This document shows, one piece after another, positions 33,434 through 43,700 of a stretch of DNA of 64,000 nucleotides; position 1 is the stretch's first letter, and the number at the start of each line of letters is the position of its first letter. Source of the DNA: Saprospiraceae bacterium (GTDB taxonomy: Bacteria; Bacteroidota; Bacteroidia; Chitinophagales; Saprospiraceae); contig JAEUUT010000092.1 of assembly GCA_016787415.1 (NCBI GenBank), positions 1 to 64,000 of the forward strand. Direction: 5' to 3'. Position numbers and translations under genes: made by a program. Below the pieces are notes generated by a model. It was not told the origin of the DNA. It saw nothing but the letters and a program-made list of their open reading frames with translations, and made no database searches.

Positions 33434-33466
33434 CAAAGATGCAGGGGGTAGACCCAGGCCGTCAAA
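33434..33466 (-). promoter_or_regulatory. Candidate promoter of the minus-strand transcript
   Basis: TTTG at 33466-33463, 21 bp, CATCTTTG at 33441-33434, all on the minus strand. The -7 box is identical to that of the cstB-like gene, and the spacing is close to the 20 bp at the tamB promoter. Confidence 0.4.
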
Positions 33467-33650
33467 CACAGATTTTGAGATTACTTCCAAGACTAATCCC
33501 AAGTCCCATTTCCGTGAGGCGAAGCCGAACACCTATCCTAAAAAAAACCAGCGATGTCTCATGTTTTTAGGACTTTTGTCTTTGTTCATTGCTATCTCAA
33601 CAATGAAAGCACGCTTTTTTGACTAAAAAAGCCCATTTACCCGCCATTTC

Positions 33651-35303
33651 ATGCACAATAGTCCACTCATACGCACCCTTCAATTGCTTCGGCAGGAAGA
33701 GATAGATACCCTGTATTTATTCGTTCAGTCGCCTGTTTTCAATACGGTGCGGCCTGAAGAAACCCGGAATTTATTTGAATTTCTGAAAAACCATTACCCG
33801 CATTTCAACCATGCTTCGCTGGATCGGGAGCAGGCAGGGCGTCGTTTTTTCCCCCAATCGAAGGATCCGGTAGCGGCTTTGCACCGCACGATGACGCAGG
33901 TAATGGCTATTGTCCGAAAATTTATCACCTTCCAACACTGGAATGCCGGCGAGGAATCGGCCGGGAAAAAAGGTGGGTCGGTATCGGAATCGCTGCACGA
34001 CACGCGCCAGCGACTGGCACTGATGCGTTTTTACAGCGAACGATTGCACCAGCAGAAATCGCCGCAGCCTGCACAGGCTTCCGCCGCAGACGCCGGCAAC
34101 CGCCGCGAACGTAAGGCCGAAAATTTCTTTTTAAACCTGTACCAGCAGGCCAAAAAAGAAATCGACAGCCATCGGCAGTTTTCCCATTTTGAAGAATACG
34201 AATTTACCGATTTCCACTATTTCAGGTTTTTGCTCGAACAGGAAAAATCGTATTACGAAAGCCTGGAGGAAAATCATTACAGCGACCACAATTTCCTGCC
34301 GACCATGGAGCGGCTCGATGAGTTTTACCTCCTGAACAAACTCGATCTGATGTGTCGACAGATGCACTACCAGCGCATCGCAGAGGTGTACGACCGCGAT
34401 TCTGACGAGTTTCAGCGCCTGCAAACAAATCGGGATATTACGGTACAACTGGCACACCTGCTCACCGAGCGCCACTACCTACAGTCGCCAGCCATTCGTT
34501 TTTACTGCCTGATGCTGGATTTTCTAACACAGGACGACCCGACGCATGCCGACGAATTGTCGGAACAAATCGGTCAGTGGTTGAAAGAGTATCCGAATGT
34601 GCTGCCGCAGGATCGCCTGCGCGACTGCAAGATTATGTTGCGCAGTTTCTGGCCCAGCAGGTACCTGGAAACCAAGGATCGGCGTTTTCTGGAACGCCTG
34701 TACCAGATTCAACTCGATCAGTTACGTGCCATCGGAACTCAAAATGGCCTGCCCAGCAGCCAGATACAAAACATCATGTTTACAGCCCTGAAACTGGGCC
34801 ATATCAATTGGGCAGAGATGTTTTACAATGAGTTCAAAGGGCGTATCATGGGTACGCAACAACAGGAACTGATTGCCGATATTCTACAATCCGCACTTCA
34901 TTTTTCGAGAAAAGAGTTCAAACAGGCTTCCAAAACCCTGCCCCACTACCTCCATTACGGCGAACTGGACGATATTTACCTGTATGCCATCAGCGCTACG
35001 CTGGATGCGCGTATTCGCTACGAACTCGACGACCTGGACAATGATTACGGTGAAAATATGATGCGCGCTACTTCTACGCACATCCGACGCGATGATGCAA
35101 TGCCTGCGCACCGACGGGATGAACGGGTACGCTTTTTCAGCATTGTTTCGGCACTTGACAAACTGCGGCAACAGCACCTGCGCAAGGAAAATATCGCTCC
35201 CGGCCTGGCAAAAATCCGCAAACGCCTCGATCAGGAAACCGTGGTAGATTGGGAGTGGCTGGAGGAAAAGTATACCGAATTGGCTAAAACTGGAAATAAA
35301 TAA
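33651..35303 (+). CDS. Large helical hypothetical protein
   Basis: A 550-residue cytoplasmic protein without signal peptide. It is almost wholly helical and reads like a series of TPR-like or armadillo-like repeats (YCLMLDFLTQDDPTHADELSEQ, IMFTALKLGHINWAEMFYNE), preceded by a charged segment about 110-160. I know of no function. The last 20 bases overlap the 3' end of the convergent acyltransferase gene, so the two messages share complementary ends. Confidence 0.78.
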   Translation: MHNSPLIRTLQLLRQEEIDTLYLFVQSPVFNTVRPEETRNLFEFLKNHYPHFNHASLDREQAGRRFFPQSKDPVAALHRTMTQVMAIVRKFITFQHWNAGEESAGKKGGSVSESLHDTRQRLALMRFYSERLHQQKSPQPAQASAADAGNRRERKAENFFLNLYQQAKKEIDSHRQFSHFEEYEFTDFHYFRFLLEQEKSYYESLEENHYSDHNFLPTMERLDEFYLLNKLDLMCRQMHYQRIAEVYDRDSDEFQRLQTNRDITVQLAHLLTERHYLQSPAIRFYCLMLDFLTQDDPTHADELSEQIGQWLKEYPNVLPQDRLRDCKIMLRSFWPSRYLETKDRRFLERLYQIQLDQLRAIGTQNGLPSSQIQNIMFTALKLGHINWAEMFYNEFKGRIMGTQQQELIADILQSALHFSRKEFKQASKTLPHYLHYGELDDIYLYAISATLDARIRYELDDLDNDYGENMMRATSTHIRRDDAMPAHRRDERVRFFSIVSALDKLRQQHLRKENIAPGLAKIRKRLDQETVVDWEWLEEKYTELAKTGNK

Positions 35304-36753
35304 ACGGCTGCACTTCAGCCGATTTAATCTGCATCACTAGCATAATCATCAGCGTTATCAAGGCAGCCTTGAATACCAGCGGCAGAGAAGTAACAACTCC
35401 CTGCGCCCATTTTTCGGAAGATACCGGCAGCATGTGCAGTCCGTAGCCCAAGGTCATCCAGAAAATGACCGCAGCATAACCGTTCAGGAAATCCGGGAAA
35501 ATTTCGGGCCTGAAATCAAAGAAAATCTGGTGCAGCATCGACTGTACCACTTCCAGGTCTTCCGCCCGGAAAAATATCCAGCAAAAACAGACAAAGTGGA
35601 ACGTCAGCAAACCGCCGAGGGTGCGGCGCCAGAAGCCGGGGCTGGTCGGAAACAACCCCTTCCACCAGCGTTCGAGGGCCAGCAAACCGCCGTGCAGCCC
35701 CCCCCAGAGGATAAACCGCGTGGCGGCGCCATGCCAAAGCCCGCCCAGCAGCATCGTGAGCATGAGATTGATATAGGTGCGAATGCGCCCTTTTCTATTG
35801 CCGCCCAGTGGAATGTACAGGTAGTCACGCAGCCAGGTGGAAAGTGAAATATGCCAGCGTTGCCAGAACTCGGTGAGACTGAGCGATTGATACGGCGAGT
35901 TAAAGTTGGGCGGGAAATGATATCCGAGCAACAAGCCAATACCTATGGCCATATCCGTGTATCCGCTGAAGTCGCAGTAAATCTGCATGGCATAGCCATA
36001 CACCCCGAACAGGTTTTCGAGCCCGGAATACACCTGCGGCGATTCGAAAATGCGCTCCACAAAATTGACGCTGATATAGTCTGAAATGACGGCTTTTTTG
36101 AACAAACCGGCACAAATCAGGTACACCCCTCGCCCAAAGTCTTCGCGGCTGACAAACGCAGGCCGGTGAATTTGCGGTAAAAAATCTACTGCGCGCACAA
36201 TCGGGCCGGCCACCATTTGCGGGAAAAACGTAACGAAAAACGCATAGTCCCAGATGTTGTGCAGGGCCTTCAGTTCGCCTCTATACACATCGATGGTATA
36301 ACTCAGCGACTGGAAAGTGAAGAAAGAAATCCCTACTGGCAGGAAAATATCGAATGGCCCGATAGCAGTACCAGTGAGCCCCGAAATCAATTCCGCGAAA
36401 TAATTGGTGTATTTGAAATAGGCCAGCATGCCGAGGTTGGCGATGAGGCTCCAAACCAGCAGAATCTTTTTACTGCGTTTGTCTTCCGCCTGTTCGATCC
36501 AGCGGGCCAGGTTGTAGTCGAGAATTACGCTGACTACCAGCAACAAGAAAAAGATGCCGCTGCTTTTATAGTAAAAATAAACGGAAAAAAGCGTAGCCCA
36601 GATGATGCGCGCCCTTTCATGCGGAATCAATGCCCTGTAAATGGCAAAAAAGCCAAGAAAAAAGAACAGAAAAACCCCGCTGCTGAAGATCAGCGGTGAT
36701 TCCGGGTGATAGGTAAACTGGTCGAGGATTTTAGAAAAATCGAACTGGAACAT
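35284..36753 (-). CDS. MBOAT family O-acyltransferase (AlgI/DltB-like)
   Basis: A 489-residue polytopic membrane enzyme. Family marks are FFPQMVAGPIVRAVDFLPQI, the QIYCDFSGYTDMAIGIGLLLG segment and the GGLWHGAATRFILWGGLHG stretch, where the histidine is the proposed catalytic residue. Such enzymes transfer acetyl or other acyl groups to extracellular polysaccharide together with an SGNH partner; none is encoded next to it. A TACTTTTG box lies 22 bases upstream. Confidence 0.92.
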   Translation of the reverse strand: MFQFDFSKILDQFTYHPESPLIFSSGVFLFFFLGFFAIYRALIPHERARIIWATLFSVYFYYKSSGIFFLLLVVSVILDYNLARWIEQAEDKRSKKILLVWSLIANLGMLAYFKYTNYFAELISGLTGTAIGPFDIFLPVGISFFTFQSLSYTIDVYRGELKALHNIWDYAFFVTFFPQMVAGPIVRAVDFLPQIHRPAFVSREDFGRGVYLICAGLFKKAVISDYISVNFVERIFESPQVYSGLENLFGVYGYAMQIYCDFSGYTDMAIGIGLLLGYHFPPNFNSPYQSLSLTEFWQRWHISLSTWLRDYLYIPLGGNRKGRIRTYINLMLTMLLGGLWHGAATRFILWGGLHGGLLALERWWKGLFPTSPGFWRRTLGGLLTFHFVCFCWIFFRAEDLEVVQSMLHQIFFDFRPEIFPDFLNGYAAVIFWMTLGYGLHMLPVSSEKWAQGVVTSLPLVFKAALITLMIMLVMQIKSAEVQPFIYFQF

Positions 36754-36775
36754 ACAGGGCCTCGTAAAGGGCGGG

Positions 36776-36783
36776 CAAAAGTA
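36776..36783 (-). promoter_or_regulatory. Candidate -7 element of the MBOAT gene
   Basis: TACTTTTG on the minus strand, 22 bases before the ATG at 36753, fits TAnnTTTG. The leader would be about 18 bases. Confidence 0.45.
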
Positions 36784-36805
36784 GAAATTCTAAATATAAT
36801 TCACG

Positions 36806-36943
36806 CCAATCCGCGAAAATCCGTTCTTATCTGTGTAATCCGTGTTTCCATTCCAATCCGCGAAAATCCGTTCCTATCTGCGTAATCCGTGTTTCCATTC
36901 CAATCCGCGAAAATCCGTTCCTATCCGTGTAATCTGTGTTTCA
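36806..36943. repeat. Three tandem 47-bp units, AATCCGC family
   Basis: Units start at 36806, 36853 and 36900 with a 47-bp period and few changes between them (CCAATCCGCGAAAATCCGTT at the start of each). The words are those of the 22964 palindrome, but here the units run head to tail. The third unit ends in the yggS stop codon (36941-36943). Confidence 0.93.
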
Positions 36944-37588
36944 CGGGAACAACAAACTCCCAATTCGAACCATCGTACTCCCCTCCTCTACTGCAATGTC
37001 CCAGTCGCCCGACATGCCCATGGATATTTCCCTGAAATATGGTGCTGCCGTAAAAAAATCGTGCTTCAGACGGTCGAAGATGTTTTTTAATGTTTTGAAC
37101 TCACTGCGCACTAGTGCCAGGTCGTCGGAGAAAGAAGCCATTCCCATGATGCCACAGATGCGGATATGCTGCATTTGCTGAAACTCTGGACTGCGTAAGA
37201 GCGCCCATGCTTCCGTTTCATCGAGCCCGAACTTGGTTTCTTCCTGTGCCACGTGAAACTGCAAAAGGCAGTCGATCACCCTGCCTGCTTTTTGGGCTTG
37301 CCTGTCGATCTCTTCAAGCAGACGCAGGCTGTCGACAGAATGAATCATCCGAACAAAGGGCGCCACCGCCTTTACTTTATTCGTTTGTAAATGCCCGATC
37401 AAATGCCACTGAATGTCGTCAGGCAGCGCAACGCGCTTTTCGAGCATCTCCTGTACGCGGTTTTCTCCAAAAATTCGTTGTCCTGCCTGGTACAGTTCCA
37501 ACAGGCGCTCAGGCGGCTGCGTTTTGGAAACAGCCACCAACGTGACATTTTTTTGGGAAAGGCGATTTGCTAGTTCGGCGTAGTTCAT
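36941..37588 (-). CDS. yggS: YggS-family PLP homeostasis protein
   Basis: A 215-residue alanine-racemase-fold protein when started at MNYAELANRL (37588); the upstream 46 codons look untranslated. The lysine binding PLP lies in LVAVSKTQPPERL, and FGENRVQEMLEK, HLIGHLQTNKVKA and MGMSGDWDIAVEEGSTMVRIG are the diagnostic stretches. It buffers pyridoxal phosphate and amino-acid balance. A -7 box lies only four bases before the ATG, so the message may be leaderless. Confidence 0.93.
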   Translation of the reverse strand: MNYAELANRLSQKNVTLVAVSKTQPPERLLELYQAGQRIFGENRVQEMLEKRVALPDDIQWHLIGHLQTNKVKAVAPFVRMIHSVDSLRLLEEIDRQAQKAGRVIDCLLQFHVAQEETKFGLDETEAWALLRSPEFQQMQHIRICGIMGMASFSDDLALVRSEFKTLKNIFDRLKHDFFTAAPYFREISMGMSGDWDIAVEEGSTMVRIGSLLFP

Positions 37589-37592
37589 ACGG

Positions 37593-37600
37593 CAAAGGTA
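37593..37600 (-). promoter_or_regulatory. -7 element placed for a leaderless yggS transcript
   Basis: TACCTTTG on the minus strand ends four bases before the yggS ATG. With the usual spacing, transcription would begin at or next to the first base of the start codon. Confidence 0.45.
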
Positions 37601-37712
37601 CGCGCACACCTTTTTTCCCGAAACATCTTTTCCAACATCCGATAGATCGTTTGAAGGAGGGAAAATTGATAAAAAATTATTAAGTAAAGAAGCCTTAACG
37701 CGAGCATGTCTC

Positions 37713-37741
37713 TTGTTTTGAAGCAATTCACGCTACCTTAG
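37713..37741 (+). promoter_or_regulatory. Candidate promoter of the giant adhesin gene
   Basis: TTG at 37713-37715, 18 bp, then TACCTTAG at 37734-37741, one base from the -7 consensus. The leader would be about 35 bases. Confidence 0.4.
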
Positions 37742-37778
37742 CGCCCCGTTCACTCAACTCGAGCCGTTTACACCTATT

Positions 37779-40700
37779 ATGCAGTATTTCACTCACACAT
37801 CTGCTGATTCATCCCTTCGCATGTTCGTTCGTGTCATCCCTTTTCCCCTGATTTTATTCCTCTGTTTTTCTGTACAAACAGTCTCGTCGCAGGTGACCAT
37901 CTGGCAGGAAAATTTTAGTGGCGCCAACCAGGGTTGGACTGCTACCTTTAATAACTGCGGCAACAATTTTGTGGCAGGTGTGGCATCCGGCGCACCCGCA
38001 GCGCCTACGGGCATTACCTACCCTTCTTTTCGCCTGAACGACGTGGAGGGCAACTGCTGTACAGCCAACATCAACGATGGTGGCGACAACGATGGTGAAT
38101 GGGTTACCAACCCCATTGATATTTCCAACTACTGCAACATATCGCTTTTTGCCAACTGGGGCGCATCGGGGCCGATGGAATGCGATTACAATGCAGCCCC
38201 CAGTTATGGTTGCACGGGTACGCCTGCCGACAACGGCCACGACCAACTGGTATTCGAATACAGCATAGATGGAGGCCCTTGGACACAGTTCTATTATGTG
38301 TGTGGCAGCGGCGCCGACCAATCGGTGCCAGGCTTCGCTATCGGCGGCGCTTCCGGCGACCCGGGCAGCAGCGGTACGGCAACTGCCACTGGCCTGAATG
38401 GAGGTACCATACAAATCCGTATTTCCGGCGCCAACAAAGCCAACGACGAGTTTTATTTCTGGGATAATGTGCGTGTGAGCGGTATTCAAAAACCGACCGT
38501 TAACCAACCAGCAGACATTACCGTTTGTACCGGGCAAAATGTGGTAGTGCCTGCATTCACCGGAACAGGTATGCCTGCGCCTACCTACACCTGGACGAAT
38601 AGCAACCCCGGTGCCAGTGGCATTGGACTGGCTGCTTCCGGTACGGGTAACATCGCTACTTATGCCTCTCCTTCCGGCGTAACTACGACACGGGTAGGCA
38701 CTATCACCGTAACGCCCACTTCGGCGGGGTGTCCCGGTGACCCGGTAACATTTACGATTACGATCAATCCTGGTATGATGCCTACCTTGGGTACTGCCGA
38801 TCTTTGCACCAATTCCGGCATTTTTAGCCTGAACAATATCCGCGACCCGCTGGTACCAACCGGCACCTGGTCGGGGCCGGGCGTGACGGGTACCAACTTC
38901 AACCCTTCTGCTCAAAATGGTGTGGTAAACCTAACCTTTACACCTACAGGTGCATGTGCAGGCCCGCCCGCTATGACTACGATTACAGTATCGCCAGCGC
39001 CTACTGCGTCGTTTAGTCCTACCACGCCGGTTTGTTCCGGCTCTGATGCTACACTGACGATCAATTTTACCGGAACAGGCCCCTGGAATTTTAACTTGCT
39101 GGCGGGCGCTGTTCCGCTGGGGAGTTTTACGGCCAATTCGACCCCGTTTCAGGTACAGGTGACGCCAACCGGAAATACCACCTATAATTTACAAGGGCTG
39201 ATGGATGCCAATTGTAGTGGCGCCAATGCGTCTGTGCTACAAACGGTTACGGCTGCGCCCACCGGCGTGCTGAGTCTGGTGGGTAGCAACAATATCTGCG
39301 AGGGCCAAAATGCTACTATCTCGGTCAATTTCTCTGGCGGTACTGCGCCCTACACATTTGTGTACGCTATCAATGGTACCGATCAGCCGCCACTGACGAC
39401 TAACCTGGATCCGTTCCAGTTTCCTGTCCAGATTACGGAGTTTTCCATGATTACGCTCACCAGCGTCACTGCCAGCGGCTGTACTGGTACGGGGTCGGGA
39501 ACTGCCAATGTAAATATGAAGCCTACGCCTACCGCCGCGCTCACGCCAGGAAATGCGACTATTTGCAATGGTCAATCGATTCCGCTCGAAGTGGTACTGA
39601 CCGGAACGCCTCCATACACCGTCATTTACAGTATTAACGGCGTAAGCCAAACTCCGGTCAATACGGCTACCTCTTTCTTCAACATCAATGCGGCGCCAAC
39701 CAGTGGTGTGAATACTTATACGCTAGTCAGTGTTACAGGCTCAAGTTGTGCGGGTACTGTGACCGGCACCTTTGTGGTAACTGTCGGGTCGCCACCAACG
39801 GCTACGCTCTCGGGGGGCGGGAATGTTTGCCAGGGGCAGTCGGCCAACTTGACCGTTACTTTTTCAGGCACCGGACCTTATACGTTTAATTACACGGAAA
39901 ATGGAACAGCCAAACCGGCTGTTACCACCTCTTCGAATCCTTATTCACTGGCCGTAACACCTTCTGTTGATGCAAGTTATGTACTGACCAGTGTAGATGT
40001 AAGCGGTTGTGTCGGCACGGTGTCCGGCTCTGCTTCCGTTACAGTAAGTACCGCTCCCAGCGGTCAGTTGCAGAACGGAGGAAATCTGGTTTGTGGCGGA
40101 CAAAGCGATACCCTGCATTTCGATTTTATGGGCCCCGGGCCGTACACATTTGTGTATTCGGTGAATGGCGTCAACCAGCCTCCTATTACTACACCGAACA
40201 CTACCTACGTGATTCCGGTAACGCCACCGATCGGCATGTACGATTATGTGCTGGAGAGTGTTTCAGGGCCAGGTTGCCCCGGGTTTGCTGGTGGAACATA
40301 TTCACTGGAAGTGACCGGTTCTGTTACGGCTGCTTTTAGCGGAACAGATACGGTTTGTGCAGGAACGCCTACCAACCTCACTATTAATTTTACTGGGGTC
40401 GGGCCATATACGGTTGACTACACGGCAAATGGTGTGGCACAAACGCAGATTATTACGACCAACAACCCGCACGTTTTTTCAGTGACGCCGGCGTCTACTA
40501 CCTCCTATTTGCTCACAAACGTGAGTTCGGGTGGCTGTAATGGAACTGTTTCCGGAAACCCGGTAGTAACAGTTGCAACCGCGCCAACGGGCCTTGTTTC
40601 CGGTGGCGAACAGATTTGCACGAATGGCCCAGGAACAACGATTGATTTTACTTTTACTGGCCCTGGGCCGTACACGTTTGTATATTCTGCCAACAATGTG

Positions 40701-43700
40701 GCGCAGCCGCCTATTACGACCAATAATCCGAACTATTCAATTCCGGTCAGCCCTACCTCCGGCACGATTTACAGGCTGGTGAGTTTGACGAATGGTCAAT
40801 GTACCGGCACAGTAAATGGGCAGGCAATTGTTTTTGTATTTACACCTCCTACGGCTGTACTTTCCGGAAGCAATACTTTTTGCAATGCTGTGGATACGAG
40901 CGTAATGATCGATTTCACTGGTACACAACCATTTATCGTTGTTTACAGTATCGACGGAGTGGTGCAGCCACCGGATACCACTTTTGAAGACCCGTACTTT
41001 ATTCCTGTAAGCACCAATACAACCACGATATATGAATTATTGAGTGTGGAATCTCCCGGGTGCACAGGTGTCGCACAAGGCAGCGCTACCATTACGATCA
41101 ACTACCCGCCCTCTTACACCAACCTGCAACTGAGTTGTAATTCCTTACAAAATAATTACGTCGTTTCTTTTGAGGTGTTGAATGCCACACTGCCTCTTAC
41201 GTTGGTGTCTGGTTCGGTTCCGGGAACATTTACCGGCAATATTTTTACCAGTTCGTCGATACCGCAAGCCAACAGTTACAGTTTTGTGTTTCACGATGCC
41301 AACAATTGTGGCGACATTACTGTAAGCGGCCCGTCTACCTGCAACTGTGTGACCAGTGCCGGCACCATGGATCTTACGGATACGATTGAAGCATGTGTCG
41401 ATGGCACGGCGACGGCTGTTCATAACAATAATTTTATTGACGACGGGAATGATGTGCTGCGTTTTATTCTACATACCAACCCGGCAAGCCCGGTGGGTAC
41501 AATTCTGGCCTGGAATACTACACCTTCGTTTACGTTCCAGCCAGGCATGCAGGCAGGTGTGACCTACTACATTTCAGCAGTGGCAGGCAATCCTGACGTT
41601 AGCGGCCATGTAGATTTTGCTGATATTTGCGTAAAAGTATCGCAAGGCACCCCTGTGATATTTCGGCCTTTGCCTACAGCCACGTTGGGGGCAGATGGCA
41701 GTGTATGTGCAGGAAATCAGTTTCTAATTCCGGTTACCCTCACTGGGGTTCCACCATATGCACTGACCTGGGCACTCAATGGTGTGCAACAGCCTACACA
41801 AACAGGAATACCTAGTTCCAGTTTTCAGTTGGCCATTCAACCGGCTGTAAATACTACGGTAACGCTGGTGTCTGTAAGTGATGCTCGTTGTATGGCTGCG
41901 GTGACAGATACGGCTGTGATAACAGTCAATACCGCGCCACAAATTCAGAACCTCAACATCAGTTGCAACCTGACTACGCAGACATATGTTGTGCAATTTA
42001 TTGCCATTGGTAACGCACCATTTAATGTCAGCGGTCTTCCTGGCGCATTTGTAAACGACACATTTACGAGTTTACCCATTCCGAATGTAACGGATTATTC
42101 ATTCCAATTGACAGATGCAAACAACTGTGGGCAGACTTCGGCAATGGGGATGTCTAATTGTAGTTGCCTGACAGCCGCAGGCGTAATGGATCAGACGCCT
42201 GTAACAGTTTGCTACTCCGATTTGCTTACCGTAGCAGCCACAACCCTGGATACGCTCGACCCCAATGATGTGCGCATGTACATCCTGCACGACCAGCCGG
42301 GCGAAACGCCTATAGGTACCATTTGGGCCTGGAACAATGTGCCGGAATTTACCTTCCAACCTGGGATGCAAACGGGCATAACGTATTATGTGTCGGCTAT
42401 TGTCGGCAATCCGGATGGAAACGGGCTGATCAACCTGAACGATCCCTGCCTGGATGTGGCAGAAGGTACGCCGGTTGTTTTCAACGGTCTGATTGGTACG
42501 CTTGGTTCATTTGATACGCTGGTATGTCCGGGAACGCCGCTGCAACTTACCGTGAACTTTGCGGGCACAACGCCATTCTCCTTTACTATTACCAGAACTG
42601 GCAGTACAGATACCACTTTTACGGGTATTGGTGATGACTCGTTCACCTGGACGATTGCACCTACTCAAAGCACAACCATACAACTGGATTCTGTGAGCGA
42701 TCAGTATTGCACGGATGGAACTGTTTCTGGCATTGTCAATATTGCAGTTGCAAGCAGCCCGAGCATTCAGAATGTGCAAACGGTCTGTGACGAAAATACC
42801 GCTACCTACACGGTTACCTTTGATATTGTTGGCGGAACAGCGCCCTTTACTACTTCTGGCAATACGGGTACTTTGACGGGCACACAGTTTGTCAGCGACC
42901 CAATACCGTTTAATGCAGGCTACAATTTTATTGTGCAAGACACCTTCAACTGTTCACAGGATACACTTGCAGGCGCTTCTCCATGTTCGTGTACCACACT
43001 TGCAGGTACCATGAACACGGCTTCCCAGACATTGTGTGATGGATTTATGGCCACATTCACTGCGCCCACTGGAACTGTGCTGGGCGCGGGAGATGTATTG
43101 GTTTATTACCTGGTGACTGGCGGTGCTACTCCTGCTACCTGGACCGTAGTGGACAGTAGCAGCACACCGCAGTTCAACTTTAACAGTACCACAATGACCA
43201 GCGGAACGGTTTACACGGTAGTGGCCGTGGCAGGCAATCCGCAAGGCGCGGGTGTAAACCCAGCAGATCCATGCATATCCTTTACGCCCGGCCCCACGCT
43301 TACCTGGCGTGAACCAGTTACAGCCACCTTGTCGGGAGATACCACAATTTGTCAGGGCCAGGCTTTTTCGCTCAATGTCGATTTTACAGGACAAGGATTT
43401 TACACCTTGAATTATACGGCAAATGGAACCTCGAATACGGTGTCTACTACATCCAATCCGTTCCCGTTGATTCCTATGACACCCACTGGAACAACTAACT
43501 ACGTTCTGACCAGTGTAACCGGTGCTGGTGGATGTTCAGGCACGGTAAGCGGAATGGCAACAGTAACCATCGCTACCCCACCCCAGGCTGTCAACGTGCA
43601 GACGACTTGTGATTTTGCTACCGAAACATTTACACTCACGTTTGACATCAGCAATGGTGCAGACCCGAATTCTACATACACGGTATCAGGCGTGACGGGA

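Noticed and set aside
32912..33532. Small open frames in the gap after tsaD (82-84 residues on plus, 65 on minus)
   Set aside because: Their composition is low-complexity G/W/F-rich or overlaps the candidate promoter, with no domain or coupling to neighbours.
32818..33650. RNase P RNA, tmRNA or SRP RNA in the non-coding gap
   Set aside because: None of their conserved core strings could be found on either strand.
37854..38915. A 353-residue open frame on the minus strand
   Set aside because: It is antisense to the 5' part of the giant adhesin gene, and long antisense frames there follow from its repetitive codon use.
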